Shown in pieces: positions 44,278-55,661 of a DNA stretch of 64,000 nucleotides (position 1 is the stretch's first letter; each line of letters starts with the position of its first letter). The translations under genes were made by a program, and so were the position numbers. Origin of the DNA: CAVPDA01 sp963702495 (GTDB lineage: Bacteria > Pseudomonadota > Gammaproteobacteria > Burkholderiales > Rhodocyclaceae); contig CAVPDA010000004.1 in assembly GCA_963702495.1 (NCBI GenBank), positions 62,001 through 126,000 of the forward strand, read 5' to 3'. The notes under the pieces are model-generated. The model searched no databases and was not told the origin of the DNA. It saw nothing but the letters and a program-made list of their open reading frames with translations.

Positions 44278-47200
44278 TCATCTCGTTCGGCTCTCCCACA
44301 CCTTCTGCAGCCGCTTCACCGAAACCGGAACCGGCGTCTTCAACTCCTGCGTGAACAGCTGCACCCGCAGTTCCTCCAGCAGCCAGCGGAATTCCTCCAG
44401 CTGCGGATCGGCCACACCGCTCTTCAGCCGCGCCGCACGCTCGCGTTCGAACGGCCGCGCCAGCAGCGCGAACTCGCGCGCGAAGCGCTCGTCGCGGGCC
44501 GGGTCGGCGCGCAGCTTGTCGAGGCGCAGGCTCGCCGCCTTCAGATAGCGCGGAAAATGCTGCAGACGATCATACGGCGTCGCCATGACAAAATTCTTCG
44601 TCAATAGTTGCGCCACCTGCCTGCGGACGTCCTCGCCGACCCCCGGAAACGCCTTGATCTGGGCGAGCTTCTTCTGCAGTTGGGCATGCTCGGCCAGTAT
44701 CGTCGCGACCAGCCGCGCGATCTCCTGCGCCACCAGCGCGACGCGCGCCCGGGCGTCGTCCTTGCGCCGCTGGAACTCGGCGGCGTCCGCCGGCCATGGT
44801 TCGGCCATGCAGGTGCGCTCCAGCGTCGCCGCCACCAACTGCGCCTTGAGCTCGGCCTCGGTACCGAAGGACATGAACGCGATCGCCAGTTCCCTCAGCC
44901 CCGGCAGGCTCCTTTCCACATAGCGCAGCTGTTCCTTCAGCTCCAGCGTGAACAGCCGCCGCAGGCCGCCGCGGTGCGCATCCCGCGCCTTCTCCGGCGT
45001 GTCGAAGACCCGCAGCTGCACGGCATCGCCCGCGTCCACCAGACCGGGGAAGCCGACGGTGGCGCCGCCGCCGGTCTTCACCTCCAGCAGTTCGGGCAAG
45101 GCGCCGAAGGACCAGGTGGTGAATCCCGCCGCTTCGGCCTCTGGCGGCCCCGCCTGGGCGAACTTCTGCTCCACCTGCTGCGCCAGCCGGCTGCGCAGCT
45201 CGGCCAGGTTGCGCGACTGGCCCAGCACGCGGCCATGCTCGTCCACGACCCGGAAATTCATCAGCAGATGCGCCGGCAGATTCTCGCTGCGGAACGATTC
45301 CAGGGGCACCTTCAACTGCACGCGGTCCTCGATGTCGTGCTGCAGCGCGCGCAGCAGCGGCTGATCGAAATCGTGCTCGCGCGCAGCGAAGTCCGCGGCG
45401 TAGTCGCTCACCGAGGACAGGCGGTGACGGACCTTCTGCGGCAGCGTACGGGCAAGCTGCTGCACCTTCTGCTCCAGCATTCCCGGCACCAGCCATTCGC
45501 AGCGCGCGGCCGGAATCTGATTGAGCATCGTCACCGGCAGGGTGAGCGTGACGCCGTCGTCGGCGGCGCCCGGCTCGTGGCGGTAGGCGAGTTTCAGCCG
45601 CTGGCCGTGCAGCTCGAAGTGCGCCGGGAAGCGCGAGCTGGTGATGCCGGCGGCCTCATGGCGCATCAGTTGCTCGCGCTCCAGGAACAGCAGCCTGGGG
45701 TTGGCCCGCTCCGCCTCGCGCCGCCAGTGCTCGAAGCCGCGCACGTCAACGACATCCTGAGGTAGCAGGCTGTCGTAGAAGTCGTGGATCAGATCCTCGT
45801 CCACCAGCACGTCGGGGCGGCGCGACCGGTGCTCCAGGGCCTCGATGTCAAGGATGAGCTTGCGGTTGTGCTGGAAGAACGGCGCGCGCCGCGCCAATTC
45901 GTCCGTCATCTCGCCGTGCACCAGGGCATCGCGGATGAAGATGTCGCGGCACAGCCTGGGATCGAAGCGGGCGTAGGCAAGCGGCCGCCGCGCGTACAGC
46001 AGCAGGCCGTGGATGGTGGCCCGCTCCCAGGCCATGACCTGGCCGGCGTTCTTCTCCCAGTGCGGCTCATAGACATGCCGTTTCGCGAGATGAGCGCCGA
46101 CCTGCTCCAGCCACTCCGGTTCGATGCGCGCCAGGCAGCGCCCGAACAGGCGCGAAGTCTCCACCAGTTCCGCGCACATGATCCACTTCCCCGCCTTCTT
46201 CGCCAGCGCCGAGCCCGGATGGGGATAGAACCGGATGCCGCGCGCACCGAGATAGTGGGACTCGGCCTCGCTCTTCAACCCGATGTTGCCGAGCAGCCCG
46301 GCCAGCAGGGCACGATGGATCGCGTCGTAGGCCGCCGGCTGGTCGTTCTCCTTCCAGCCGTGCTCGGCGCACAGGGCGTGCAGCTGGCCGTGGATGTCGC
46401 GCCACTCGCGCATGCGCAGGTAGGAGAGAAAGTTGGAGCGGCACCAGGCGCGCTGCTTGCTGCTCGTCTGGTGCTGCCACTGTTCGTCGAAGGCTTGCCA
46501 CAGCTTGAGGAAGGCGAGGAATTCGGAGCGCTCATCCTTCCATTTGGCATGGGCCTGATCGGCGCCCGCGGCCTGCTCCAAAGGTCGCTCGCGCGGATCC
46601 TGGGCCGACACGGCGGCGGCGATGACCAGCACCTCGGTCAACGCGCGCTCGTCGCGGGCGGCGAGGATCATGCGGCCGATGCGCGGATCCAGCGGCAGCT
46701 TCGCCAGTTCGTGCCCGATCCGCGTCAACTCCCGCTCGTCGTCGACGGCACCGAGTTCGCCGAGCAGCTGGTAGCCGTCGGCGATCATCTTCGGCTGCGG
46801 CCGGTCGATGAACGGGAACTCCTCGACCGCGCCCAGGCCGAGCGACTTCATGCGCAGGATGACGCCGGCCAGCGACGAGCGCAGGATCTCCGGATCGGTG
46901 TGGGCCGGGCGCTGCGCGAAATCGTCCTCGCCGTAGAGGCGGATGCAGATGCCGCTCGCGACCCGGCCGCAGCGCCCGGCGCGCTGCTTCGCCGCGGACT
47001 GGGACACCGGCTCGATGCGCAGCTGCTCCACCTTGTTGCGGTGGGAATAGCGCTTGACTCGCGCCAGTCCGGTATCGACGACGTAGCGGATGCCGGGCAC
47101 GGTGAGGGAAGTCTCGGCCACATTGGTCGCCAGGACGATGCGCCGGCCCTGGTGCGGCTGGAACACCCGGCTCTGCTCCTGCGCCGATTGCCGCGCGAAC

Positions 47201-48124
47201 AGCGGCAGGATCTCGGCCTGTCCCCTGGCTCCGGGCAGGCCGAAGTGGTGCTTGCGCAGCGCCTCCGCCGCCTCGCGAATCTCCCGTTCCCCCGGCAGAA
47301 AGACCAGCACGTCGCCCGGACCGGCGCGCTGCGCCTCGTCGAACGGCGTCCACGATGGCGTCGAGGACGTCGCGCCCGCGCTCGTCCGCCTCCTCCTGCA
47401 CCGGCCGGTAGCGCATCTCGATGGGGTACAGGCGTCCCGACACTTCGATGACTGGTGCATCATCGAAATGCCGGGCGAAGCGCTCCGCGTCCAGCGTCGC
47501 CGAGGTGACGATCACCTTCAGCTCCGGCCGCCGCGGCAGGAGCTGCCGCAGGTAGCCGAGCAGGAAGTCGATGTTGAGGCTGCGCTCGTGGGCCTCGTCG
47601 AGAATGATGGTGTCGTACTGGCGCAGTTCCGGGTCGCCCTGGGTCTCGGCCAGCAGGATGCCGTCGGTCATGAGCTTGATGTAGCTGTCGGCACTGCTGC
47701 GGTCGGTGAAGCGGATCTTGTAGCCGACGATGCGCCCCAGCTCGCTGTTCAGTTCCTGGGCGATGCGCGTGGCCGTCGCCCGGGCCGCGATGCGCCGCGG
47801 CTGGGTGTGGCCGATCAGGCCGGCGGCGCCGCGGCCGAGATCGAGGCAGACTTTCGGCAGCTGGGTCGTCTTGCCGGAGCCGGTTTCGCCGCAGACGATC
47901 ACCACCGGATGGGCGCAAATCGCCCGTGCGATCTCTGCGCGCCGGCTGCTGACCGGCAGTTCCTCCGGATAATCCGGGCGCGGCCGGGACTCCCAACGCC
48001 GGGAACGGCGCTCCCGGGAGCGCACGAGCTGCTGACGCAGCGCCGGGGGCAGATCGCCTTCGCTGCGGGGCACGCGCTTCAATTCGGCCAGCGCCCGCTG
48101 CAGGCCGGGCATGTCGGCGCTCAT
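44278..48124 (-). pseudogene. hrpA: ATP-dependent RNA helicase HrpA, single-base frameshift
   Basis: Two overlapping frames together give a full-length (about 1281-residue) DEAH helicase. From ATG 48124 the first frame has GETGSGKTTQLPK, IILDEAHERSLN and TSATLDAERF up to GRDVLDAIVDA. The second continues FDEAQRAGPGDVLVFLPGE, NVAETSLTVPGIR, QRAGRCGR, then the HA2/OB and DUF3418 parts. Removing one base of gg at 47345-47346 joins them exactly (...VDAFDEAQ...). HrpA processes mRNA and rescues stalled ribosomes. Everything else is intact, so sequence error is at least as likely as real decay. Confidence 0.88.
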
Positions 48125-48368
48125 GCAGTCGGCCAGCGCGGCGCCCAACCACTCGGCCTCGGTGCGGGGTAGTTCGGAGGAAGAAGGCAACGGCAAGGAT
48201 CGGAATGGAGTCGGCGGGATTGTACACCGCCGGCCGTTCCTCCCGACCCGTGGCGGGATTGCCGAAATTCGCGCACGCAAGCCGGATTGCGCCGGATCGC
48301 CAGTATAAAATACGGAGGAATCAGAGCTCCGGCGCGTCGCCGGACGGCACCGCAGCCGAGGATTTGAC
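48125..48368. other. Divergent hrpA-glnS spacer
   Basis: 244 bp. An AT-rich TATAAAAT at 48304-48311 could be a -10 for glnS, without a clear -35. A 7-bp inverted repeat (tccggcg-cgt-cgccgga, 48328-48344) lies in the glnS leader. No further gene is visible. Confidence 0.35.
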
Positions 48369-50258
<1,890 letters not shown>

Positions 50259-50316
50259 TCAGCCACAGGCGCACGCGTACCCCAGGCGGCGTCTGCGGCG
50301 GATCGCCGGTGCGGCC

Positions 50317-51453
50317 TCAGTGCTTGAACTGGCCGTCCTTGCCGATCATGGTCAGTTCGACGAACGAAGATCCGTCGTGATCACTGGGCGTGAAGTGGAC
50401 ATTGAATCCGCCGACATCGACGTTTCTCATCGTTTCCAGCGCCGAAATCAGCTTGTCCCGGGTGAGATCCTTGCCGGCGCGCCGCAGACCTTCGACCATC
50501 ACCTTGGCGGCGATGAAGCCTTCCAGGCTGGTGAAGGACACGCCCCTCTCCGAACCTGACTCCTTGAGCAGCTTCTGGTATTCCCGCACCACCGGAATGG
50601 TGCCGGACCAGGGGAAGGGAACGACCTGGGAGATGCCGACACCGAAGCCCTCCGCTCCGAGTTCGGCCGCCAGCGCGCGACTGCCGACGAACGACACGTT
50701 GTAGAACCGCGTCGGGCTTCCGGCCTGCTTCATGGCCTGAATGAATGCCGCGCACGACTTGTACGCGCTGATCATGATGACCACGTCGGGCCGTGCCGCA
50801 TGGATAGTCTTGACCGCGGCCGCCACGTCCACCGAATTGCGCTCCACGGTGCCGGTGGCGACGATCTTCATCTTGCGCCTCTCCATCGCCCGCTCCACGC
50901 CCGTCAGCCCGGCCTTGCCATAGGCATCGTCCTGGTAGAACACGGCGACGCTCTGGGCGCCAAGGGAAACGTGCTCCTCGACGATACGTTCCGTCTCTTC
51001 GAAGTAGCTGGCACGGACGTTGAAGATCAGGCGATTGAAGGGGTGGCGCAGCGAATCCGCTCCGGTGAAGGCACCGATGAACGGCACCTTCGCCTCGCTG
51101 AAGATGGGGATCGCCGCGTTGCTGGTGGGCGTTCCGACGTAGCCGAAGAGCGCGAACACTCCGTCCTCCCGGATCAGCCTGGTGGTGTTGGGCGCGGTGC
51201 GGCTCGGTTCGTACCCATCGTCGTAGGAGCGCAATTCGATGCTGCGCCCGAAAACTCCGCCCTGGCGATTCACATGCTCGAAGTAGAGCTGCGCGCCCAG
51301 GCGCATCTCGATGCCCAGCTCCTGGGCGGGGCCGGACAGAGCGGCGGACTGGCCGAGCAGGATCCGGTTGTCGCTCACTCCGACCTCGGCCACAGCCGCC
51401 GTCGCGGCAGAGATCGCACAAAGCACCGGGAACAATCTGAACAATCCGATCAT
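50317..51453 (-). CDS. ABC transporter substrate-binding protein, LIV type
   Basis: 378 residues. A signal peptide (LFPVLCAISAATAAVAEV) precedes a Peripla_BP_6 fold with ILLGQSAALSGPAQELG, GRSIELRSYDDGYEP, and IFSEAKVPFIGAFTG. It resembles LivJ-like receptors for branched-chain or aromatic acids. ATG 51453 has ggagg 5 bp upstream. No permease or ATPase genes are adjacent, so it is an orphan receptor here. It converges on glnS. Confidence 0.88.
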   Translation of the reverse strand: MIGLFRLFPVLCAISAATAAVAEVGVSDNRILLGQSAALSGPAQELGIEMRLGAQLYFEHVNRQGGVFGRSIELRSYDDGYEPSRTAPNTTRLIREDGVFALFGYVGTPTSNAAIPIFSEAKVPFIGAFTGADSLRHPFNRLIFNVRASYFEETERIVEEHVSLGAQSVAVFYQDDAYGKAGLTGVERAMERRKMKIVATGTVERNSVDVAAAVKTIHAARPDVVIMISAYKSCAAFIQAMKQAGSPTRFYNVSFVGSRALAAELGAEGFGVGISQVVPFPWSGTIPVVREYQKLLKESGSERGVSFTSLEGFIAAKVMVEGLRRAGKDLTRDKLISALETMRNVDVGGFNVHFTPSDHDGSSFVELTMIGKDGQFKH

Positions 51454-51817
51454 GTCGCCTCCAGGCAGGCGCCGGCAAGTGACCGACTTCGCATGTGGAC
51501 TACCGGCAGTGCTCAAGCAAGGAACCGTGGTCCCGACGCCACTCCCGAAGCCGGGATCCCTGGTCTGGTCTACGTCACCGGACAGCGCTTGTTGAGCCGC
51601 ACAGATCCCCCGCACTCGTGTCGCGCAGCGGGCAAGAAGCGCCGCATCGCGCAGGACATGACCATCGCATCACTGCGACAGACGTCGGAGACCGCCTCCT
51701 GTCGTCCGCAGGCGACAGTCGCAGTTCATGTTGCAGTGTGTCTTTCTCGCTTCACACAAACGTAGTAGATTGAACTCATGGCCGCAGGTCACGGTCCTAC
51801 GACAAAGGAGAAAGACT
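51454..51817. other. Divergent intergenic region, 364 bp
   Basis: The spacer between the binding-protein gene (minus) and the ferritin-like gene (plus). A weak TAGATT (51766-51771) could be a -10 for the latter, but no convincing -35 is seen. No gene or RNA is supported. Confidence 0.4.
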
Positions 51818-52333
51818 ATGGGTTCAAGCAAGCCGATTGGAACGATTGCGGAGTGCTATGCGCATGCCGTCGCCATCCAGCGCGAAGCCGCAACGCGTTG
51901 CGCGGAATTCGCAGATTTGATGGCCGAGCGCGGCGAGGAAGCGACGGCAGAACTGTTCGGGCAACTTGCAGGATTCGACGCGCGACAAGCCGACCTGCTC
52001 GCTGCCGGCGCAGCGCGCATGACGCTGCCGCGCATCCCGTCCGTCGAGCACAGCTGGGTGGACGATGCGCCTCCCGAGGCAGTCTCGCACGAATTGTTTC
52101 ATCTGATGACGCCGCACGACGCGCTGGACATCGCATTGCGCAACAAGCAGCGCGCCAAGGCACTGTTCGAGCAGGTCGTCGCGACCAGCCACGATCCAGA
52201 AGCGAAGGAACTGGCGGCCGCGATTTCTTCTGACGGGGACGAGCACATTCGCCGGCTGCGCGATGCGATCGCCAGAACGCCGACGCCCCTCGTCTGGGAC
52301 GAACGGATGCTCGAAGCGCTGCCGTCGCACTGA
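51818..52333 (+). CDS. Ferritin-like/rubrerythrin-fold small protein
   Basis: 171 residues, all alpha. Two helix pairs carry spaced Glu/His residues: RCAEFADLMAERGEEATAEL, a middle HELFHLMTPHD, and a C-terminal SSDGDEHIRRLRDAI. The Glu-x-x-His pattern in the last helix suggests a di-iron ferritin-like site. It is translated from ATG 51818 behind aaaggag. It has no C-terminal rubredoxin. Function could be peroxide or iron handling, but this is inference. It converges on malic enzyme with an 11-bp gap. Confidence 0.6.
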   Translation: MGSSKPIGTIAECYAHAVAIQREAATRCAEFADLMAERGEEATAELFGQLAGFDARQADLLAAGAARMTLPRIPSVEHSWVDDAPPEAVSHELFHLMTPHDALDIALRNKQRAKALFEQVVATSHDPEAKELAAAISSDGDEHIRRLRDAIARTPTPLVWDERMLEALPSH

Positions 52334-52344
52334 CGGCAACGGCC

Positions 52345-53694
52345 TCAGGGCTGCGCCGGGGGCGCGGCGATGAGGCCTTCGCGCATCAATGCCTGAGTTG
52401 ATTCCCGGGCGTTGCGAATCATCTGCGTCGCCCGCTCCAGCAGCGCGCCGCGCTCCAGAGCCAGCAGCGCCACGCCCTGCCGTTGTGCTTCCAGGGCGGT
52501 AGCGACGGCCACCCGCGGATACACTTCCCATTCGTCCATGCGCGGCAGGATGCTGTCCTCGCGCGTGCCGCGCTCGGCCGCGAAAGCAGCCAGTTCGCTC
52601 GCCGCGGCGATGGCCATCTCTTCGGTGATGGCGCGTGCGCGCACGTCCAGAACGCCGCGAAAGATCGCCGGAAAGCACAGGGAGTTGTTCACCTGATTGG
52701 GGAAGTCGCCGCGCCCGGTGGCGACGATGCGTGCGCCCGCCTCCTGTGCCTCCCACGGCCAGATTTCCGGAATCGGATTGGCGCAGGCGAATACCACGGC
52801 GTCCCGCGCCATTTCCCTCACCCATTCCGGCCTGATCGTGGACGGATCGGGCCGGGAGAAGGCGAGGCAGACGTCGGCCCCGCGCAGGGCCTCGGCGATG
52901 CCGCCGGTGACGTTGTCGCCGTTCGATTCGCTGCAAACCCGCCACTTGTCGGGATACCGCTCGCGCGCATCGGCGATGTCATCCCGCCCCGCGTGCAGCA
53001 CGCCGCGACTGTCGCAGGCGGTGACGTTGGCCGGCGGCACGCCCCAGGCCTTGAGCAGCCGATAGCTCGCCATGTTCGCCGCACCCATGCCGACCATCGC
53101 GATGCGGGCCCGCCGCAGATCCTTGCCGACGATGGCCAGCGCGTTGAGCAGACCGGCCAGCACCACCACCGCGGTGCCCTGCTGGTCGTCGTGCCAGACC
53201 GGGATGTTCATCTGCGCGCGCAGCGCATCGAGGATGCGGAAGCACTTGGGCTGGGCGATGTCCTCCAGATTGATGGCGCCGAAGGACGGCTCCAGCAGCT
53301 TCACCGTGCGAATGAACTCGTCCGCATCCTGCGTTCCCAGGCACAGGGCCACCGCGTCCACCCCGCCCAGATACTTGAACAGCAGCGCCTTGCCTTCCAT
53401 CACCGGCAGGCCGGCCTCCGCTCCGATGTTGCCCAGGCCCAGCACCCGCGTCCCGTCGGAGACGACGGCGATGAGGTTGCCCTTGTTGGTGTGCTCGTAC
53501 ACCAGTTCCGGCTGGGCCTGGATGGCCTTGCACGGCGCCGCCACTCCCGGCGTGTACCAGACGGCGAAGTCCTTGAGATCGCGAATGGCGCATTTGGGCA
53601 AGGTCTGGATCTTGCCCTTGTAGAACGGATGCAGGCGCAGGGCGTCCTGCGACGGCTGGGCTGCCTTGGCAAGGAGTTCTTCGGGCTTGAGCAT
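52345..53694 (-). CDS. NAD(P)-dependent malic enzyme
   Basis: 449 residues, the short bacterial type without a phosphotransacetylase domain. It shows the catalytic Tyr in AVWYTPGVAAPC, Lys in GKALLFKYLGG, metal-binding NLEDIAQPKCF and HDDQQGTAVV, and the dinucleotide loop GMGAANMAS. It decarboxylates malate to pyruvate. ATG 53694 gives MLKPEELLAKAAQ. Cofactor preference cannot be read reliably. The C-terminal 30 residues (ATQMIRNARESTQALMREG) are normal for the family. Confidence 0.93.
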   Translation of the reverse strand: MLKPEELLAKAAQPSQDALRLHPFYKGKIQTLPKCAIRDLKDFAVWYTPGVAAPCKAIQAQPELVYEHTNKGNLIAVVSDGTRVLGLGNIGAEAGLPVMEGKALLFKYLGGVDAVALCLGTQDADEFIRTVKLLEPSFGAINLEDIAQPKCFRILDALRAQMNIPVWHDDQQGTAVVVLAGLLNALAIVGKDLRRARIAMVGMGAANMASYRLLKAWGVPPANVTACDSRGVLHAGRDDIADARERYPDKWRVCSESNGDNVTGGIAEALRGADVCLAFSRPDPSTIRPEWVREMARDAVVFACANPIPEIWPWEAQEAGARIVATGRGDFPNQVNNSLCFPAIFRGVLDVRARAITEEMAIAAASELAAFAAERGTREDSILPRMDEWEVYPRVAVATALEAQRQGVALLALERGALLERATQMIRNARESTQALMREGLIAAPPAQP

Positions 53695-53910
53695 GATGCG
53701 TGTCCTCCGCAGTCGAAGCGACGCAGGTGAATTGCTGCACGAGGAAAATTCTACGGCTGCTGCCCGGACAAGCTCCATGCGCATTCGCAATCCGGCCGCG
53801 AAACCAGGCCGCACCTGCTATCATTGCCTCCCGGCAAGCGTGCTGCATGCAGGTTCGCCCGTCCCACGGCGTGCGCATTGCGAAGCGCGCGACCACGCCA
53901 TCGATCCGCC

Positions 53911-54939
53911 TTGAACACGCCCCTCCCGCATCCGCCCGCCCGACCGAGCGCCGTCAACATCGGCGCCTGGCTGCTCGCCGGCGCGGCGCTGCTGCTGGTG
54001 CTCAAGCTCCATCTGCTGGCCGCGCTGCTGGCGGGATTGCTGGTCTATGAACTCGTCCATATCGTCGCACCGTACCTCGAACGGCGCCTCTCCAGCGAGC
54101 GCGCGAAGCTGGTGGCCGTGGCCCTGCTCTCGTTCCTGGTGGTCGGTCTGTTCACGGTGGCGACCGTCGCCACCATCGCCTTCTTCCGCAGCGACGCCGG
54201 GAGCCTGCCGCGGCTGTTGCAGAAGATGGCGGAGATCCTCGAAGGCGCGCGCACGACTCTGCCCCCCTCCGTCGTAGAGCTTCTGCCGGACACGGCCGAG
54301 CGCCTGAAGACGGCGATTGTGGGCTGGCTGCGCAGCCACGCGGGAGAACTGCAGATCGCAGGCAAGGAGGCGGGCCGCGTCTTCGCCCACATCCTGGTCG
54401 GCATGGTGATCGGCGCCATGATCGCATTGCAGGAGGTGCGGCCGATCCACGGTTACAAGCCGCTGTCCCGTGCCCTCATGGAGCGCGCGATGCGCCTGGG
54501 CGAGGCCTTTCGCCGCATCGTCTTTGCCCAGGTGCGCATCTCCGTCATCAATACGATATTCACCGCGATCTATCTGGCGCTGGTGCTGCCGCTGCTGGGC
54601 GTGCATCTTCCATTCACCAAGACGATGATCGTCATAACCTTCATCGTCGGCCTGTTGCCGGTGATCGGCAATCTCATCTCCAATTCGATCATCATCATCG
54701 TGAGCCTGGCCCACTCGCCGCAGGTGGCGCTGGGATCGCTGGCTTTCCTGGTCGTGATTCACAAGCTGGAATACTTCCTGAATGCGCGCATCGTCGGCTC
54801 GCGCATCCACGCCCGGGCGTGGGAACTGCTCCTGGCCATGCTGACGATGGAGGCCATGTTCGGCATTGCCGGTGTGGTCGCCGCCCCGATCTACTACGCC
54901 TACCTCAAGGATGAACTGGCGGCGCGCGACCTCGTTTGA
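53911..54939 (+). CDS. AI-2E family transporter/permease
   Basis: 342 residues from TTG 53911, with about eight hydrophobic segments. The family core is FIVGLLPVIGNLISNSIIIIV and NARIVGSRIHARAWELLLAML, followed by GVVAAPIYYAYLKDEL. These proteins export small solutes or ions; the AI-2 role is shown for few members. No Shine-Dalgarno is obvious and an earlier TTG (53824) is also open, so the start is uncertain. Confidence 0.8.
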   Translation: MNTPLPHPPARPSAVNIGAWLLAGAALLLVLKLHLLAALLAGLLVYELVHIVAPYLERRLSSERAKLVAVALLSFLVVGLFTVATVATIAFFRSDAGSLPRLLQKMAEILEGARTTLPPSVVELLPDTAERLKTAIVGWLRSHAGELQIAGKEAGRVFAHILVGMVIGAMIALQEVRPIHGYKPLSRALMERAMRLGEAFRRIVFAQVRISVINTIFTAIYLALVLPLLGVHLPFTKTMIVITFIVGLLPVIGNLISNSIIIIVSLAHSPQVALGSLAFLVVIHKLEYFLNARIVGSRIHARAWELLLAMLTMEAMFGIAGVVAAPIYYAYLKDELAARDLV

Positions 54940-55019
54940 AACCGCAGGGCGCGGCCCGCGTCTCAAGAAGGGGGACGCAGCCAGCGGCGGCCTGCCCCTC
55001 GATCGATAGGAGAGAACTC

Positions 55020-55493
55020 ATGCATCAGCACGCATACCGGATCGCGTTGGTGGTCGCGCTCGGCCTGATCGGCTGCGGCAGGACGGAGAACCCCGTCACC
55101 GCCGAGAAGGCCAAGGAAGCGTCGCAGTCGGCCAAGGAATCGGTGGAGGCGGCCAAGGAATCCGCCAAGAAGGCAGGCGAGGCGGTGAGCGCAGCGGCCG
55201 ACGCCGCCACGCAGGAAGCCAAGGACGCGATGAGCGCGGCCAAGGAAACCGGCAGCAAGGCCGTGGAGGCGACGAAGGAGGCTGCGAATCAGGCGGTGGA
55301 CGCGACCAAGGACGCGGCGGCGAAGGCGGTGGACGCAACCCGGGAAACTGCGGCGAAAGCCGCGGCGGCCACGAAGGACGCCGCCGCCGAGGCAGCCGAG
55401 GCGACCAGGGAAGCGACGGCCAAGGCGGCCGACGCGACGAAGGAAGCGACGCGGGATCTCAGCGACAAGGCCAAGGAAGCGACCAAGAACTGA
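55020..55493 (+). CDS. Ala/Lys-repeat lipoprotein (LEA/apolipoprotein-like)
   Basis: 157 residues from ATG 55020 (ggaga 7 bp upstream). A signal peptide with lipobox LIGC precedes about 130 residues built almost only of A, K, E, T, D and S. The region repeats KEA(A/T)xxAxDATK-type 11-mers (KEAANQAVDATKDAAAKAVD). This gives a long amphipathic helix like LEA or apolipoprotein repeats. It should be anchored in the envelope. Function unknown; desiccation or envelope-spacing roles are guesses. Confidence 0.7.
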   Translation: MHQHAYRIALVVALGLIGCGRTENPVTAEKAKEASQSAKESVEAAKESAKKAGEAVSAAADAATQEAKDAMSAAKETGSKAVEATKEAANQAVDATKDAAAKAVDATRETAAKAAAATKDAAAEAAEATREATAKAADATKEATRDLSDKAKEATKN

Positions 55494-55634
55494 GAGGCTG
55501 TGAATAAATCTACTGCGCGTCCCGGGTGCTGCGTTGCGCGGTGCTCGCTCCTCGCCTATCTATCTGATATGTCTCGTCGCTGCGCTCCGTGCGCCTTGCC
55601 CCCGGGCCGCTCGCTACGATTTCTTCACAATCTC
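55494..55634. repeat. About 141-bp foldback element with imperfect terminal inverted repeats
   Basis: It begins gaggctgtgaataaatct directly after the lipoprotein stop and ends with gatttcttcacaatctc, the inverse at about 14 of 17 positions. The interior also pairs imperfectly around a central tatctatctgatat. No ORF lies inside. The structure and position just past a stop codon suggest a MITE/REP-like intergenic repeat. I recall similar sequences from Rhodocyclales spacers but cannot verify copies here. Confidence 0.6.
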
Positions 55635-55661
55635 TGAGGCGCGCGTCTGCGCGGCGCAGAT

